NCBI GenBank assembly: GCA_016198545.1
Contig: JACQIJ010000119.1
Span: 1-7,593, forward strand
DNA length: 7,593 nucleotides
Direction: 5' to 3'
Origin: Pseudomonadota bacterium
GTDB taxonomy: Bacteria > Pseudomonadota > Alphaproteobacteria > Micavibrionales > Micavibrionaceae
Part shown: one piece after another, positions 6,102 to 7,593 of the stretch
Position numbering within the stretch: the stretch's first letter is position 1
Layout: each line of letters opens with the position of its first letter
The notes under the pieces: model-generated
The model's database searches: none
Told to the model about the DNA's origin: nothing
What the model saw: only the letters and a program-made list of their open reading frames with translations
Translations under genes and position numbers: made by a program

Positions 6102-7593
6102 AGCAACATGGATATTTCTGTCGTGCCTTTTTGTAGCCTTGCTGGCAACGCCTCCCGCTCACGCGGAAGAAAGAACCGCCGGAACGATGCCTGTTTCAAA
6201 AAAGAGTGAAGTTACAGAAAAACAGGACAAGCAAGAAAATCCGGAAAAAGAGAGCAAGGAAACGGTTTCCGCAAAAAACATACAGCCCTCCCCTCCGGAT
6301 ATCAAAAGCGGCGCCCCGAAAGCAACACCGGTCGCCATTGCCAAAATTGAATCGCTGGGTCTTATTTCCAACGCCTCCGACGGCGGCCTTGGCATTGACA
6401 TGTGGGAGAACAGCGAAAAGAATTTTGTTGTTAAACTAATATCTGAATTTTCTTCTCCAACCGGCTATCCGGTAATGGATAGCCTCGTGCGTCGCGCTTT
6501 GCTGACCAGCAACGAAATTGAACTTATGTCCGGCACAAGCGAAGCCGGACGGGATTTTTTGACGGCGCGCATCGAAAAGCTTACCGATATGGGCCTTTTC
6601 GAAGATGCCGTAAAACTTTACAGCAAAAACCCGAACAATCCCTATCACGAACGCCTGGGACAGGCCGGTATCATGGCCATGCTCTACAACGGTCAGGTCG
6701 CCTATGCCTGCCTTGAAGTCCGCGCCCATAAAAAATTTTTTGCCGATTCTCTTTTCTGGAAGCAGGCCCTTCCCGCCTGCGATTACCTGATGTCGAAACT
6801 TGGCGAAGATAAAAAGGCCGCATCGGCGCAAACAAGCGAAATTCTTGAAAAAATTGCCTTGAAAGAAAGCTTTCGCTATAAAATTAAAGAATTAAAAGAT
6901 ATTTCATCTCTCGGCGCGATTGAAAGGGCCGTCCTTATAGCCGACAGCCGCCTTGACTACAGCTCCCTTAAAATAGACCCGCCCTTTGACGCGCAAGGCA
7001 GCTTCGCGGCCTCTTTGCTGCTCAAGGACAAGGGATTGCCGGAAAACCTCCGTTTCAGTCTGTTGCTGGAACTTGTTAAAAACGGCATGCGCGACCCGAA
7101 AGAGCTGGCAGCCCTTTACAAGGGCGCAAAAGTTGCCGGCGACAGGGACGGAAAACAGGAGCTTCCGGAATATAAAAAAATCAAAGGATGGAAAAGACTG
7201 CCCTATCTGTATCAAACCGCTTCTCTGAAGGCGGATCAGGAAATGCAGAATAACATATTGAATTTAAAGGAAGAGTACGGAATTAGTGCTTTGTTTCCTT
7301 TTACAGATGTCTTCCAGAAAGCCTCACCCGACGGTCTTGCCGTCGACTCGATTCGCACTGTTATGCTTTTATTTGCAAGCGCTAACACGAAGGCCCCTGC
7401 CGCATGGGAGGAAGCCTGGAAAAACATATCGGAAAATAAAGCCTCTGATTTGCTTTTATTACTGACATACAGCCTTGGTTCTAACTTTTCCACAGGTATT
7501 ATTGCCGACTTTGGAAAATTTTCTTTAGACCCGGAAAAGCCTGATAATGCTTATGCTAACTATCTACTATTGCTGACAAAAGAAAAACTTGAC
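6082..7593 (+). CDS. Secreted helical protein of unknown function (3' end missing)
   Basis: The frame is open for 504 codons from the ATG at 6082 to the window edge. The first 28 residues form a clear Sec signal peptide: K7, a hydrophobic core (about 10-22) and a PPAHA|EE cleavage site after A28, so the product should be periplasmic or secreted. A charged, Lys/Glu/Pro-rich linker follows (about 29-85). The conserved-looking core starts at KIESLGLISNASDGGLGIDMW (89-108, split by eye as IESLGL and GGLGIDMW). The rest looks alpha-helical, with TPR-like hairpins at about 160-260 and only two mature cysteines, C210 and C233, which could form a disulfide. From memory it resembles alphaproteobacterial proteins that databases sometimes label 'antifreeze glycopeptide polyprotein', a label that says nothing about function. 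The start has no good Shine-Dalgarno and lies inside the upstream small gene, so coupled translation is likely. Base composition is AT-richer than in the aro genes. Confidence 0.85.
   Translation, partial: MIFFFNKATWIFLSCLFVALLATPPAHAEERTAGTMPVSKKSEVTEKQDKQENPEKESKETVSAKNIQPSPPDIKSGAPKATPVAIAKIESLGLISNASDGGLGIDMWENSEKNFVVKLISEFSSPTGYPVMDSLVRRALLTSNEIELMSGTSEAGRDFLTARIEKLTDMGLFEDAVKLYSKNPNNPYHERLGQAGIMAMLYNGQVAYACLEVRAHKKFFADSLFWKQALPACDYLMSKLGEDKKAASAQTSEILEKIALKESFRYKIKELKDISSLGAIERAVLIADSRLDYSSLKIDPPFDAQGSFAASLLLKDKGLPENLRFSLLLELVKNGMRDPKELAALYKGAKVAGDRDGKQELPEYKKIKGWKRLPYLYQTASLKADQEMQNNILNLKEEYGISALFPFTDVFQKASPDGLAVDSIRTVMLLFASANTKAPAAWEEAWKNISENKASDLLLLLTYSLGSNFSTGIIADFGKFSLDPEKPDNAYANYLLLLTKEKLD
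6088..6095 (+). repeat. T8 homopolymer run in the gene overlap
   Basis: Eight consecutive T residues lie where the 47-residue gene ends and the secreted protein gene begins. They encode Phe codons in both frames. Loss of one T would join the two reading frames into a single protein. The run could be a slippage site, a phase-variable tract, a sequencing error or simply chance. Confidence 0.6.

Noticed and set aside
6082..6130. Lipoprotein signal around C15 (FLSC) in the secreted protein
   Set aside because: The residues before the cysteine do not fit a lipobox, it lies in the middle of the hydrophobic core, and a good AHA|EE cleavage site follows later.
6206..6439. A 77-codon plus-strand frame within the secreted protein gene
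   Set aside because: It is out of frame inside a 504-codon open frame that has a signal peptide; it has no ribosome site of note.

Overview
The window looks like chromosomal DNA from an alphaproteobacterium, possibly near the Rhodospirillales or Micavibrio-like lineages. The evidence is the alphaproteobacterial style of SecA with its C-terminal zinc motif, and the compact aroK-aroB-CorB/HlyC-like cluster, an order common in that class. GC content is moderate to fairly high through secA, the aro genes and the transporter gene, and visibly AT-richer in the last gene. No tRNA, rRNA, CRISPR array, insertion sequence or prophage gene was seen, and no stretch longer than about 75 bases lacks a gene.

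Layout from left to right. (1) Bases 1-2294, plus strand: secA without its 5' end (about the first 155 residues, including Walker A, lie outside the window). (2) A 71-base gap holds a good sigma70-type promoter with an inverted repeat around its -10 element. It drives a 157-residue acidic protein that I do not recognise (2366-2839). (3) That gene runs head-on, with only 10 bases between stop codons, into a minus-strand operon read from right to left: aroK (shikimate kinase), aroB (3-dehydroquinate synthase), then a CNNM/CorB-type membrane protein with CBS domains. The three are tightly packed: aroK and aroB share an ATGA, and the transporter's Shine-Dalgarno overlaps the end of aroB. (4) A 53-base divergent spacer separates aroK from a plus-strand pair. 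This pair is a 47-residue single-span membrane protein and, overlapping its end by 20 bases, a secreted helical protein of at least 504 residues that runs off the right edge.

The known genes are housekeeping: protein export (SecA), two steps of aromatic amino acid and chorismate synthesis (AroB, AroK), and probable divalent cation handling. The least explained parts are the overlapping small-membrane-protein and secreted-protein pair, with a T8 run inside the overlap, and the separately promoted acidic protein after secA. I see no clear evidence of a new defence or mobile system.
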